Assembly: GCA_049999805.1 (NCBI GenBank)
Contig: JBNGIO010006119.1
Span: 40,770 to 104,769 of the forward strand
Length of the DNA: 64,000 nucleotides
DNA from: Folioceros fuciformis
Lineage: Eukaryota > Anthocerotophyta > Anthocerotopsida > Anthocerotales
Direction: 5' to 3'
Shown one piece after another: positions 44,924 to 56,000 of the stretch. A program made the translations under genes and the position numbers. Each line of letters begins with the position of its first letter. Position 1 is the first letter of the stretch. Below the pieces are notes generated by a model. It was not told the origin of the DNA, did not search any database, and saw only the letters and a program-made list of their open reading frames with translations.

Positions 44924-45836
44924 CTGATGGGCAGCTGGCATTCCCACTTCCCGACAAGAGCTCGCCATTCTCCAAGGTATGGACTGTCAGCAGACCATAG
45001 TGTATTTGTTTCTTAGGTGCCTTTGACAAAACGAAGACCGTCAAAAAGTAATTTTCTGTCGTCGTGGCAGGATTCAAAGATTGGTAGCTTGTGTTCAAAG
45101 CTGTGCTCGAGGATGCAACAATCATCCCAAACACTGTCCAGAGCGTGGTGCAGTTTCTTTTTTGCCCTGAGGTATGTATGTCACACGCTGCAGATTGAGA
45201 GTTGATATGTTTCGTATATTCTTGGTTTTAACTTCGTTTGTATTTGCAGCGGTTGTTTGGGCCCTTCGTTCTCACGCTGCTCGTCGAGAGTGGCACTCGT
45301 ATTGGTATCATATTGTATGTAAATTATCTTGTCATTACGTGGACATCACATGCTGTCTTTTCCACGTTTCGTCCTTATTTCCAGCCTGGCCACTGAGTTT
45401 CTCTCAAGAAACTGTTTGATAACGTCATCACTGGACGTAGAATGTCGTCGCTGCACCCATTTTGGGCATCTCCTGTGCGCTGTCTTTGTACATGCATCAA
45501 CTTCGGCGATCGCTGCGTGAGTCGCAACGACGGGGCAGATTTTCCACAGGTTGCCTTTGCTAAGGACGGTTACCAACAAATTCAGAAGTGTTTCAGATGT
45601 GGCCTACGGATAAGTGTTTCATGCATGGCCTGGAGAACATCACCAGCATCATGCGCAACACAACACCTGATTGCAAAGTTTGTACTTAACAGAGAACGGA
45701 AAAGGTAGGCCAGGTAGGCCATAAGTGTCAGGGCTACGCATAAATGCCTAATTTGAAACGTCAGCCAAGCCTAGTAAAGAGGACTATGTAGGAAGAGCCG
45801 CAGAAACACCGAATAGAAGCGAATCGAAGGGACTAA
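44924..45836. other. intergenic, no gene seen
   Basis: Convergent 3' ends of the TPR-like and LEA_2 genes. Short unremarkable frames only. Confidence 0.45.
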
Positions 45837-47096
45837 TCAAGCGCACTGCAGACTGGTAACAAAGAAAACTCCGTCCTTGGTGCCCTGGTCTTGGTTGATG
45901 AGGACGTCACAGCTGACGCTGGTTTCAAACTTAGGCTTGATGAACTTCCAAAGCACCTGGGAACTGGAACGAATCGCCCCCACAAGCTTGAACGGCATGT
46001 CCTGGCCTGAGTCTTCCAGAGCTTGTAACGAAGCTCCGGCCCCGTGGATGCTGTTGTGGAAGGATTGCACCACCACCTCTTTATTCACCTTGTTCCGTTT
46101 GCCTTGCCTGAAACCCGGAGTCTGCGATGGGGAGAGTGTCAGCATTGCTTAAAGGAAGAGACGCAGCCACGAGTGACAGACATGATGACATGCTCACCTG
46201 CCCATCTGCCACGTCCAGCTGTAGAAAGAAGAATTGCAACACGAGAGTGTTGTAGTCCATCTTCACATAACTGGATGGGTTATGCAAGGTGAGGATAACT
46301 GTAGAATTCATGGTCAAGAGAGTTGAAGGCACCCCGCTGGGATCGGTGCCTGGACCCAAGTTGAACTGCTGGATGCTCATGCTCTGCGTCAACCCGACCC
46401 ACAAGTCGGCAATATGCTTTCGCGCAAACAAAACGAGTCCCAGCCATAACGATCACGTACCTTGACAGACACTTGCGGGGCCTTAGGCCTCGTGATCAAC
46501 CACAAGATGAACACGGCCAGAAAGAAGAGCAGCAGCACGAGGAGCACCCAAAGCGCATACACATAGATCCGCTTCAGCGGCTTGGCAGGTGGCTCCTGCT
46601 CCTCCTCCTCAATGGACGTGACCGCCGGGTTCCATTGCACATACCCTTTCTTGGAGACAGAGGAGCTGTAGCCCGGCTGCGGAAGAACCCGCCTCGACCC
46701 AGGCTTGTGCGAACTGCTGGGCAGGCCATTCACATCATACGACTGCGCATTGAAAGACTGCCCATCCGCCTGTGGGGCGAAGTTCCGGGACTCGGACTCG
46801 GAATAAGCAGGAGACGCTCTGACGAAGGATCTATGCAATGGCGAGTCCACAGGGCTGAAATCCTGCGACCGATTCAGCTCCCCAGACCTGGTATCCCTGG
46901 AGCGGCCAGCATCACGCGGACGGCCAAGCTCCTGAGACCGCCCCGGGGTTGGCGTCTCCCCGTAGAAAGAGTCCCGAGAGGGACTCTGCACGAAGTACAC
47001 CGGATGCCGCGGCGACGGAGGCGGCGAGGTCCCCAGACTAAGCCCCTCAGAATCCGTAGACTGGTTATGTCTATTCATCCGCCCGTACCTCGACAT
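45837..47096 (-). CDS. LEA_2 (NDR1/HIN1-like) membrane protein with HPVYFVQSPSRDS motif
   Basis: Exons 47096-46461, 46383-46198 and 46121-45837 total 369 codons, all phase 0. The cytosolic N-terminal half is Ser/Pro/Arg-rich and begins near residue 30 with RHPVYFVQSPSRDSFYGE, a signature of a plant-specific family annotated as hydroxyproline-rich or LEA_2. One transmembrane helix sits at about 190-212 (YALWVLLVLLLFFLAVFILWLI). The rest is an LEA_2 beta-sandwich (SIQQFNLGPGTD, MNSTVILTLHNPS) facing outside or the lumen. Relatives are plasma-membrane or vesicle proteins of poorly known function. The start follows the family's short N-terminus before the HPVYFVQ motif. Confidence 0.88.
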
Positions 47097-48787
47097 CTTG
47101 CCTCGCTCACCAGACGCGGGCCACCTATCTGCGCTCCTCCGTCCCAACAAAACCCTCACAACACAGTCACGTATCTCCCATCTCCTTCTCGCATCTCCCC
47201 TTCCCCAATGCAAGTGCTGCACTCACCCCGACCCTGCTCCCCTGCCCTGCTCTACCCCATCCCCAAGCATCTAGATCCAAGCTCCCTCCCGCGGACCCGA
47301 GTCTGAATTCCGCATCACAACAGCACAAGGTGAGCGAGCCACACACATGCTGGACCTGCACCAACCACTACCAACCACTACCACCTCCGATCCCTTACCT
47401 GGCCCGACCACTCCACTCCGCGCCCCGGCACGCCACACACACAGACCGACCTGGACCTGCAGCCGTGCTCTTCCCCTCCGCTAGCACTCGCACTCGCACT
47501 CGCACCCGCACCCCAGTCCAGGTCGGAGCAAACAACACCGCTCCCAGCACGGAGCCCTGTCCTGCCAGCCAACGCAGCGGCTGGGCTGCAAGGCAGAGAC
47601 GCTGGTAGGCGCCCTGCTGCAATACCTTCGCCTCGTGCAGACCTGCCTCGCTCCCCCGCCTGTGCTGTGGGCCAGCCAGCGGGAGCCACAAGCTGGAGCC
47701 CGGCTGTCTGGCGCTCTCTTTCCTACCCCTTGCCTCGCAGCGTCGGCAACCGGTCCGCAGCTGCGACCGGTCGGTGGCGCAAACAGGGAGGGAGTTAAGA
47801 GTCCGTTAGGCCATGGAGAGCGGTCGCAGCAGGTGAAAGCTCCTCCAGGCGCGCATTGTAGCTTCTACGGCATGCCGCTCTGATTGGAAGTGGGGCCGGT
47901 AAAGGGAGGGCACTCGAAAGGTAGTGCGTCCGTCCCGGCGTGGGAGGAGGATGGGGCCCGGGCGGGGCCTATCTAGCCCACAAGATCTCTCAATCCCGGG
48001 TCCCCTGGGCCCCGCGGGCCCCGGTCGGTCCCTTTGCCTGCCCGTCCCGGGGCCCAGGTGTAGGCAAGCCTACTAAGCCACTGTAGCCCTCTACTCAGTA
48101 CCCCACCCAACCAGCTCTACCCGCTGCCAACCATGCACTCCAATCATTCTCCCGCCGTACGCTTATACCCTTCTGTCTCCCAACTTTGTATGCATGTATT
48201 ATGTACGTAATTACCATCACGCCACTTACGATTGTACGTACACGTGTACCTCCCGAATGCATTATCTGTCATTGGGCCCGACACCGGACGCCTCCTTTAA
48301 CGGGACGGGGCCCGGAACGGAAACGGAAACGGGAACGAGAACGGGCTTCCTCCCCTAGCCGTCCATGCGAGGCTACGGGGCCTCTTCGTTCTTTCAGCTC
48401 CACCGTCTCGCATGCAAATCTATGGTTGTTAGGCCACATCAACCTGGTTGCAGGCAATGCAGTTCCAAGAATGTGCATCTGCAAGTGTAGTCTTTGTCTT
48501 CCCTTCTTCTCCACTCAACCCTCCACGTTGGGCAACAAAGGTGTGGCATTGGCACCCATTTGCAAGCCGAGCATACCTTCATTCCCCTTGGGCCACGTAT
48601 AAGGCTTTCTCCACGTTTCTTAAAGCCTTGTGGCAAGGCTTCTTACAGCAAGAAGAGCTGAGTTGGTCTCATTTTGTGGCCTTCTTTAAAAAGGTCTTCC
48701 TTCAAATGCAAGTAGCTCATAATCTCTAGGTTCAATTGTGCACATTTTTCAGCACGTTTTGAGGCATATGCTGGCGAACTTTTTTTC
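47097..48787. other. intergenic: LEA_2 promoter side, GC-rich repeats
   Basis: It contains a CACTCG/CGCACC hexamer run at 47483-47511 and a GGAAAC-type run at 48310-48344. No gene is recognisable. Frames at 47330-47883 and 48448-48729 are open by composition only. Confidence 0.45.
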
Positions 48788-48871
48788 TTTCCTTCCACCT
48801 TGCCTTTTCAAAGCCATGCAAGGTAGACATTTCCTTCCACCTTGCCTTTTCAAAGCCATGCAAGGTAGACA
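48788..48871. repeat. 42-bp perfect tandem duplication
   Basis: The unit beginning TTTCCTTCCACCTTGCCTTT at 48788-48829 repeats at 48830-48871 with no visible mismatch. This implies a very recent event, or an assembly artefact. Confidence 0.93.
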
Positions 48872-49721
48872 ACCATGGACTTCCCTCATTCCTGCTATAA
48901 GATGCAAGCCTTTACAAGCAAATGAAGAAGGAGAAGCGTGTAAGACTATTGCTACCCTTGCATATCTCTACAAATAGGTCATAATCTATATCAATGGACT
49001 TCATCATCCACCTATCCTGCTCCGCAGTAAGAATAGTATTTGGGTGGTCATGGACACATTGTCAAAAAAAACGCCGAATGGCATTTGGCATTCTAGCTTC
49101 AACAAATCTAAGTTAGCTACAAATGTCGTCCACGCACTTCATTCAATTCTCAGGCGATACGCAGGGCTTGGAGACAGAGCGGAGGACACAGAAGGCAAGG
49201 GCCGCTGGGCCCAGCATTGACCGGGCACATGGTTTAGAGGTGCACAACCCCTGGGTCACAGATGAATGCCCTCTGCATCCGCGGGTTTGTCGAACGGGAA
49301 ATTCCGCCGTGGCGGCTCGAAGGCCGTTCCTTTTCTTTTACAACCTTCCGTTTCCAGAAGCACCGAGAGTCAAACGTTGCCCTTGCTCCTGCCTGTCCCT
49401 GGCCCCCGGGTAACCAGTTCCCTCTTCCTCGAAAAGTTACGCCACCGAGAGATGCCAAGGTGCTTTAGACGTGCTGTACTGTACCTAGACACTCACCCGA
49501 GTGCCCTACTAAAGCTCGGTAACAATCCACTCCGAGCCAAAGTGAGGTGCGGACTATTTGAAGGACGCAACGAATGTTTGATGCTCGTCAGCATAGATGC
49601 ACGCATGGGACCGGGTCACTCAGTCTGAATAACGTTCGGAAGCACACCACTAGGGATGCGGGAGCTTGAATCGGGAACTTCTTCGGACATAGCTTTTTTC
49701 TACGCTGGCTCCGCGGGGCGC
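48872..49721. other. intergenic, no gene seen
   Basis: The region downstream of the PCH2 stop. No frame here has recognisable content. Confidence 0.4.
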
Positions 49722-52421
49722 TCATCTCTTTTCTGAGGCCATGGATGTTCGGTCTGCAAATTCTCTCTCGATGATCAGGTGTAGCGCTTCCAAAAACTTT
49801 GAGGTATCCTTTGAGCAGTGCATTGAAGCATGAGCGAGGAAAGGAAGCTTTCTCAGAGTCCTTCCACTAAAACCCTGCTTATTCAAAAGCGACATTAGGA
49901 ACTTTCATAGCGGGAAGAGATGACCAACTATAGGAACGACTTCATCCAAATTGGGGTTCATGCTCACCGCGCATGACTCTGCTATAGAAACCAGGCCATC
50001 CGATATTTTCAAAGACTTCACCGTCTTGACGTCAGCAGGAATCTTTCCCGAGTTTATCCACTCTTTAACAATTTTGAAGCCTAGTATCTCCTCGTTCTAC
50101 CGGCCACAATTCAAGTCAGCTCGCAAGAAGGAAACAGTTCTTGCTCATGACCCAAACGTAAAGCATCCAATGTGCATTCACGCACCTCTGAGACGATTAT
50201 GCCAGTTCTGAGGAGTTCCTTGATACAAGATTGCAAGATCTCATACCTTGCCTGAATTGATGGGGGCCCAATGTATGCCTTGATATCTGCTCTGTCGACA
50301 AAAGCGATATCTGGACGAAAAAAATTCCACTTCAACAGGATCAGACACATGCTCGGACTAACCTGAGGACCTTTGCAGCATGATCCTCGAGATCAACAAG
50401 TTCTGTTCTACGACGAATAACAGGACGAACACATCCAGCACCAACCGATGGCAGCGGTGATGTTTGACGTTGTGAGCACAAAAACATTGGGCCACGCCTT
50501 CAGCCTGTCAAGGTGTGTCAACAGGGCATTCACCACCTGTAGGAGATCAATCCAATCAGCATCAGTATACAAATATCATGACTCTTCTGAATGAAAAGAG
50601 CTCGTGAAGGGGAAAGCTAAAGTGCAGTACCCTAATTGCGTCAGAAGGCTCTGAACCAGACAGAGCAGCTTGTCGAGCTGCGACTAAGCTTTCAACCTCG
50701 TCTGCAAAAACCATCAGAAACAAAGGGTGTGACCCACACAAATCTCGTATTTGCAGAAGAGGTAGGTTAAGCTTCTTAACGATGTCGTTCTGTCCTTGTC
50801 TAACGGGCCTGATGCTCACAGCCTCGCACCTTACCTATTAAAATGAATACTAGAACGTCTCCATCTTGAACCAGTTCTTGAATTTTCTGAAAGAGCTGTG
50901 TCACCTGAACGAGATAAAAGACCAGCCAGATCAACAAGCAGGCCCGGATGTGGTCAGGCTCCAGAACAGGCCGGCTCCAACTATCTGGAGAAAAAGATGT
51001 TGGGCTTGAAAGTACCAGCTTGCCGCTTTCAGAGAACCACTTGCTAAATAAAGAATGTGCATTCACCTCCAATAGCTGCGCTTGAGGATACCTGACCGTG
51101 TGAGAAAGCACTGACTGAGTATCTGGAGATATATCTGCTGTGAAAGGACGCAGAGATACTTGAAGCAAAACACAAAGCTCACCTGTCGCTGAAGTACACA
51201 GCAAGCTTCTGGGCAAGTGCTTTGCACAGTGACGTTTTCCCTGTGCCAGGTGGTCCATGGAGTAGCACGACACTGCAATAGAGGATTCTGCAAGGTTAAG
51301 ACGCCACCTACTGAGCAATCCTTTGGTGCTTCTCTTCAAAAACTCTTCACCAGACAAGCTCACCGATTCCACGACACGATATTGGGATCAACTTTTTTGT
51401 CCGAAAATTGCAAAGCGCTGGTTGCGTATCTTAGCAACCGGTTTTTTAGTCCTAGTTCACACACAAGACTGTAGTTGACGTACATCAGTGAAGGTTTACT
51501 GACAGCGGGGCCCCTGACGTTGAGAGTTCCAACCTGTCCCATAGACCGTGAAATTCCTTCGCCGGAAGAAACCACTCCCGAAAACTCGCCAGGGCACCCG
51601 TGTCATCTACGTCTTCTGCTGGTCCCACGTCGTTGAGCTGAGAGGACATGAAACACTGAGGCGTGGGAAAAAAAATTTGGATCCAATGCCTGAAATTGTT
51701 AGGAAGTCCAGGAGAGAACGTGCAACCACCTGGTAGACATGAACGTCCAACTTCACTTGCCAGAAAAGCAGAATATCCTCTTCATCGTGACGAGCGTCTG
51801 ACAAGTCACAGCATCACAAAATGCACAATTTTCTGCATTCTACAGTCTGATCGCTCGCAGAAATTGCTGTGAAACATATACTTCATTGACATGCTCATTG
51901 TGGACACTTACCTGCATCGCATATGCTAATGCTTTCAACGTTGGTTCGAAGAAATGGATCATCAGTTTCCGACAGAGCTATAGGACCATCGACATAGGTC
52001 AGACTCCGCTTTTCCAGCATCCTGCTCATTAAATTTCGGAATCCATTCAGTTGTGTTGCTCGCTTCCTTGACCCGATGAAACTTAGCCAGATCATTTCCT
52101 ACTTTCAAGCAGATGAACAACACAGCAGATCTGTTTGACATCACGTGTGAGAACCTCTCGACTGCCACGCGGACGTCATCGTTTCGAGCTGTGCTGGAGG
52201 ATTTGAGGCAGACTTCCACTGTCGAGAGTCGGAGACAATGCTTCTAGTCACAGACGAAGAATTCAAAGGGCCAACATAAAACAATTGGTGTAGCTGCTAG
52301 AGTGAACTATCATGAGATTACCAGCTATTTGAACTTTTTCGGTAGGCAAAGGATGCAACTGCAGCTGGTCAGTTTCGGACCGCAGCATTTCTATGGTCGC
52401 AAATCGCGATCCTAGGTCCAT
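49722..52421 (-). CDS. PCH2: Pachytene checkpoint protein 2 / TRIP13 AAA+ ATPase
   Basis: Fourteen exons: 52421-52322, 52218-52155, 52021-51912, 51797-51730, 51637-51534, 51468-51364, 51272-51183, 51091-51016, 50904-50835, 50701-50631, 50536-50446, 50310-50186, 50096-49968 and 49874-49722. They total 452 codons (451 residues), near the plant norm. The N-terminal domain has [32 protein letters not shown] and [15 protein letters not shown]. The AAA+ core has Walker [16 protein letters not shown], Walker B VFILIDEVESL, sensor 1 LTTSN, arginine finger region [11 protein letters not shown] and sensor 2 [19 protein letters not shown]2 remodels HORMA proteins (ASY1, MAD2) in meiotic chromosome-axis turnover and checkpoint control. 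All junctions are in phase and no lesion is seen. Confidence 0.96.
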
Positions 52422-53004
52422 GGAGGTTGCCACACACTGCACGACAATGTCATGAGAAGAGTTTGGCTAACTCGAAGGATTCTTGCAGAGCGGTGCCCTC
52501 GAGCCACGACAGATTAAGCCATGGCAAAACTCGTGAAATGCTAGCGAAGACCAAGCATGATAGTCTGATCACCTCCTCAGTTTCCGTAGACGAGAAGCCT
52601 CCGAGTCTCGATATCTAGCCTATCTGAGGCAATGTGAAGCACTCGGAGCAAAATGCGAAGAACTCTGAGCGTAACAGCTACCTCGGAATGATGTTCAGAG
52701 ATACGCCAGCGTGCGCGTCACATTTCCCGCGTTTCTATCGGTGAACGAGTGGTTCGGGGGACACAATTAGCTCTACAGTCTAAGGAACAAAAGGCGGATT
52801 TGCGTGATGTTGTTCCGACTACGTATGAATCGGTCTCTTGATAGTCTCGTTATTTGCACAGAAAACCCAACTCCCCACATTGGAGTAATTTCGCAACTCC
52901 GAATATCCAAGCGATTTCAGCACATCCTCGAGACTAGGAACAGCTCCAACACGAAAAGAAAAGTGTCACCCAAGGGTAATTATGCATGGCATGCCACCTG
53001 ACCC
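52422..53004. other. intergenic between PCH2 and tRNase Z
   Basis: Both flanking genes are on the minus strand, so this holds the PCH2 promoter and the tRNase Z 3' UTR. No gene seen. Confidence 0.5.
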
Positions 53005-56000
53005 TTAATATTCTACAACCTCCATCTCGTCAGCAGCTTCCTCTTCCGCGATCAAATCCTCTGTGAACAACTTCTTCAATGCAGGAAGCAACTTTGGAAG
53101 CAAATGCAAATCAGCCAAATTGGCGCTCATCATGTCAAACGCTATGCAGGTGCTGTCAGTATAACTTTCGTCAAAAACAGGTATCTTTGGATACCGCTGG
53201 CTGAAGTGTGTAAGGATTGTCCGAAACACCTTCCCTTGTCTTCCTGTTTCAATGGCTTCGCAAGTCATACTGTGTCTTTTCATTCGAGCTTCTTCTCCCA
53301 TTCCGTCATCAAATGTAGCCTGCCAGCGTGAAAGAAAGATTTTCAGGCCAAGGGAATTTACTGTGTTCATATTGGAAATTCTGTTCAAATGAATCTCACC
53401 TCATGAATAAGAACAGTCGCCCCGTGACAGGCATTCAAAAGCGTCTTGCAGGGCCTTGTGTCCCCTGAATATGCCAGCTTCCACCCTGCCCTTACAACCC
53501 CCGTATGATCCGTTCTCTTGTCGGCCTCCAAGATGACCCCAAACGCTTGAGGACAATGGACAACTGGCACACTGACCAGGCTGCGAAGTCCTAAGGAGGA
53601 TAAGGTAGCCTTCAGTATTTCCTGACCAACTTCATCACGGCCTGCCAGATTGTAACCCGGCTGAACCCAGTAGTTGTACATTTGCTTCGGCCTTTTATTT
53701 CCGACTGCTGAGCTTGTATGGACACCGCTTTCAACATATGCATGAATAAGACCATGGCTAACATCTTTTCTATCTATACTCTGGTCTGAGGAAAGTTCGT
53801 TGTCTTCCTCGCCAGTTGTCTGGCTGCAGTCCAAAAAATACATTCCCAAGGCTTCTAGCTTCGTGTAGGCATCCAAGTATCTCTTCAAATGCTTCGGTCC
53901 GATCACTAGGATGGGAGAGAACATTCCCTGTCTCTCAAGCAGTGACTTTCTCACTGCCAAAATTCGTGACAGACCTGTATGGTGGTCTGCATGTATATGA
54001 GATATCCATACACATTTTAAGCCGGAAACAATGTCATCAGCCCCTTCAAGTCCATACCTGTCCAATGCATGACACAAAAATTAAACTTCCAAAATGATAC
54101 AAAATTGACATACCACAACCAACCTCCTGAGTAAGCAAAGCATGATGACAACGACATGCCTGGTGCCAGCAAATATCAGGAAACCCCAAAACCTTCTCCC
54201 ACCTCCTCTTGAGCTGCCCATAGGTTCCCTCTCCACAGTCGAGCATTATGCCGCCGCGACTGAACAGGTGGATGTAAATTGCGCTTACATTTCGATACTT
54301 TGATGGCTGGGAAGAGCCTGTACCGAGAAATACTATCTCCATTTCCCTCCTGTGTAAGTTTTGAAGGCAATCTGGCAGAACAATGTTTGCCCTGTCAACT
54401 GATTCAAGAGTATGTTGGGCCACGTCAATTTTAAGAGGCTCTTCAACACGTGACACCAGTTCACTCGTATTCTTGCTCAACTGGTCCTCGTGTCTGACTT
54501 CAATTACTTTATCCTGCGGAAGACTGGCACTAGAAGGAAGGGAACAATCTTGGAGCCAAGGTTCTTCCACTGGGTACGTATTTGCAGCCTCTGGCCGTCT
54601 AATAATACCAACTGTCGGGAGGGGTCTACTATCTGATGCTACATTCCACATCTGTGCAATCTCATCCCTGATCCTCTCAAGATCAGGAAAGTCTGACACC
54701 AGTTGCTTTCGCAGCCGACAAAGGCAGAATGCACTTGATATGGATGAAAGGTCCAACCCTACGGACGACAGGGGGCGCAGTCGAAACTGCAGGCAACCCA
54801 GTCAGTACATGTTCCCAACGCTTGCGCCGTTTGCTCCTAGCAAAAACATTCCAAGAGAGGAAATCCAAGACAGTAGTACCTTTAAAAGGTTTGCTGCTTT
54901 CGAAATCAAAGATGTGGATCCAGGAATCTGACAGACGAAGAAAATGGTTACACCAGGTGGTGCTTAAAAGTTCCACAAACAGTTAAAATACACATCATTA
55001 TCCATACCTGCTGCAAAGGTCCTACCAATTCTTCACAAGCTTGCGATCGCTCTATGCCGTTGTGAAGCTCGGCATCAGACTTGTCTTTGGGCACAAGGCC
55101 ACAGTCTGGAAAAACTTGTGGGCAAATGTAATTCAGGCACGATATTACCTTCGCACTCGACTTCAGTACTGGCGACGTAATGTTCTGCCTGGTTGGTCCC
55201 AACAGCCAAACAACTGACTCAGTCAGGTGGTGACTTATGCTTTGCCTCCGGCAGCATGGAAATACCTAGTGCGTACCCTATAAGGTATAACTTTGCAGCT
55301 GTGCAACTGGCCACTTACGATCCATGTCCAGCTAAAATGTGACTTGTCTCAGAGAAAACGGCCATCCACTCCTGGTATCTGACGTCACTCGTCACAATGG
55401 ATGGACCTATGTGCACCATGCATGTCACCAACTTGGACGGAGGTTCGCCGGGATAAAAGTCCTTAAGGCCAGATGACGACAATAGGGCTGGTATATGGTC
55501 CAGAGTAGGGCAATCCACCAGTATAAAAATAGGACCTGGTGAAGGAGGTTCCATCACCTGGTGTGGATGAACCTGCATCAGCAATAACAGCTCAGCTGCA
55601 GGAACCATGATAATGCCAGAATTTTCATGAGCTAGTACGTAAAACACTGACCATTCCAGTGTTATCATCCCGGGGAACAGACTTGCCATTTTGAAGCTCA
55701 CTGTATTTTCTTCCAGGTTTCACACCCAGTGCTGTTGCCTTCGTAGGATCGAATTTTCCTCTCACTTGGGGAAGCTCGCAGACATAAACCACAGAGACGT
55801 CCCCTGCTCTGTACTTGTCTGCACTTTCCCCTGTTGATCTAGTTCCGTCATTATGGTCATCAAGGACTGACAAGAAAAATGCAGCAAGTAGTGAAAAACT
55901 AATCCAAAAGTTCAAACCAGCTGTAGCCATGAGCAGAGCTAGAAACTAGGTTGACGCCTTGATTACCTTCATTCTCTTCATCACCATCATTTGAGCTAGT

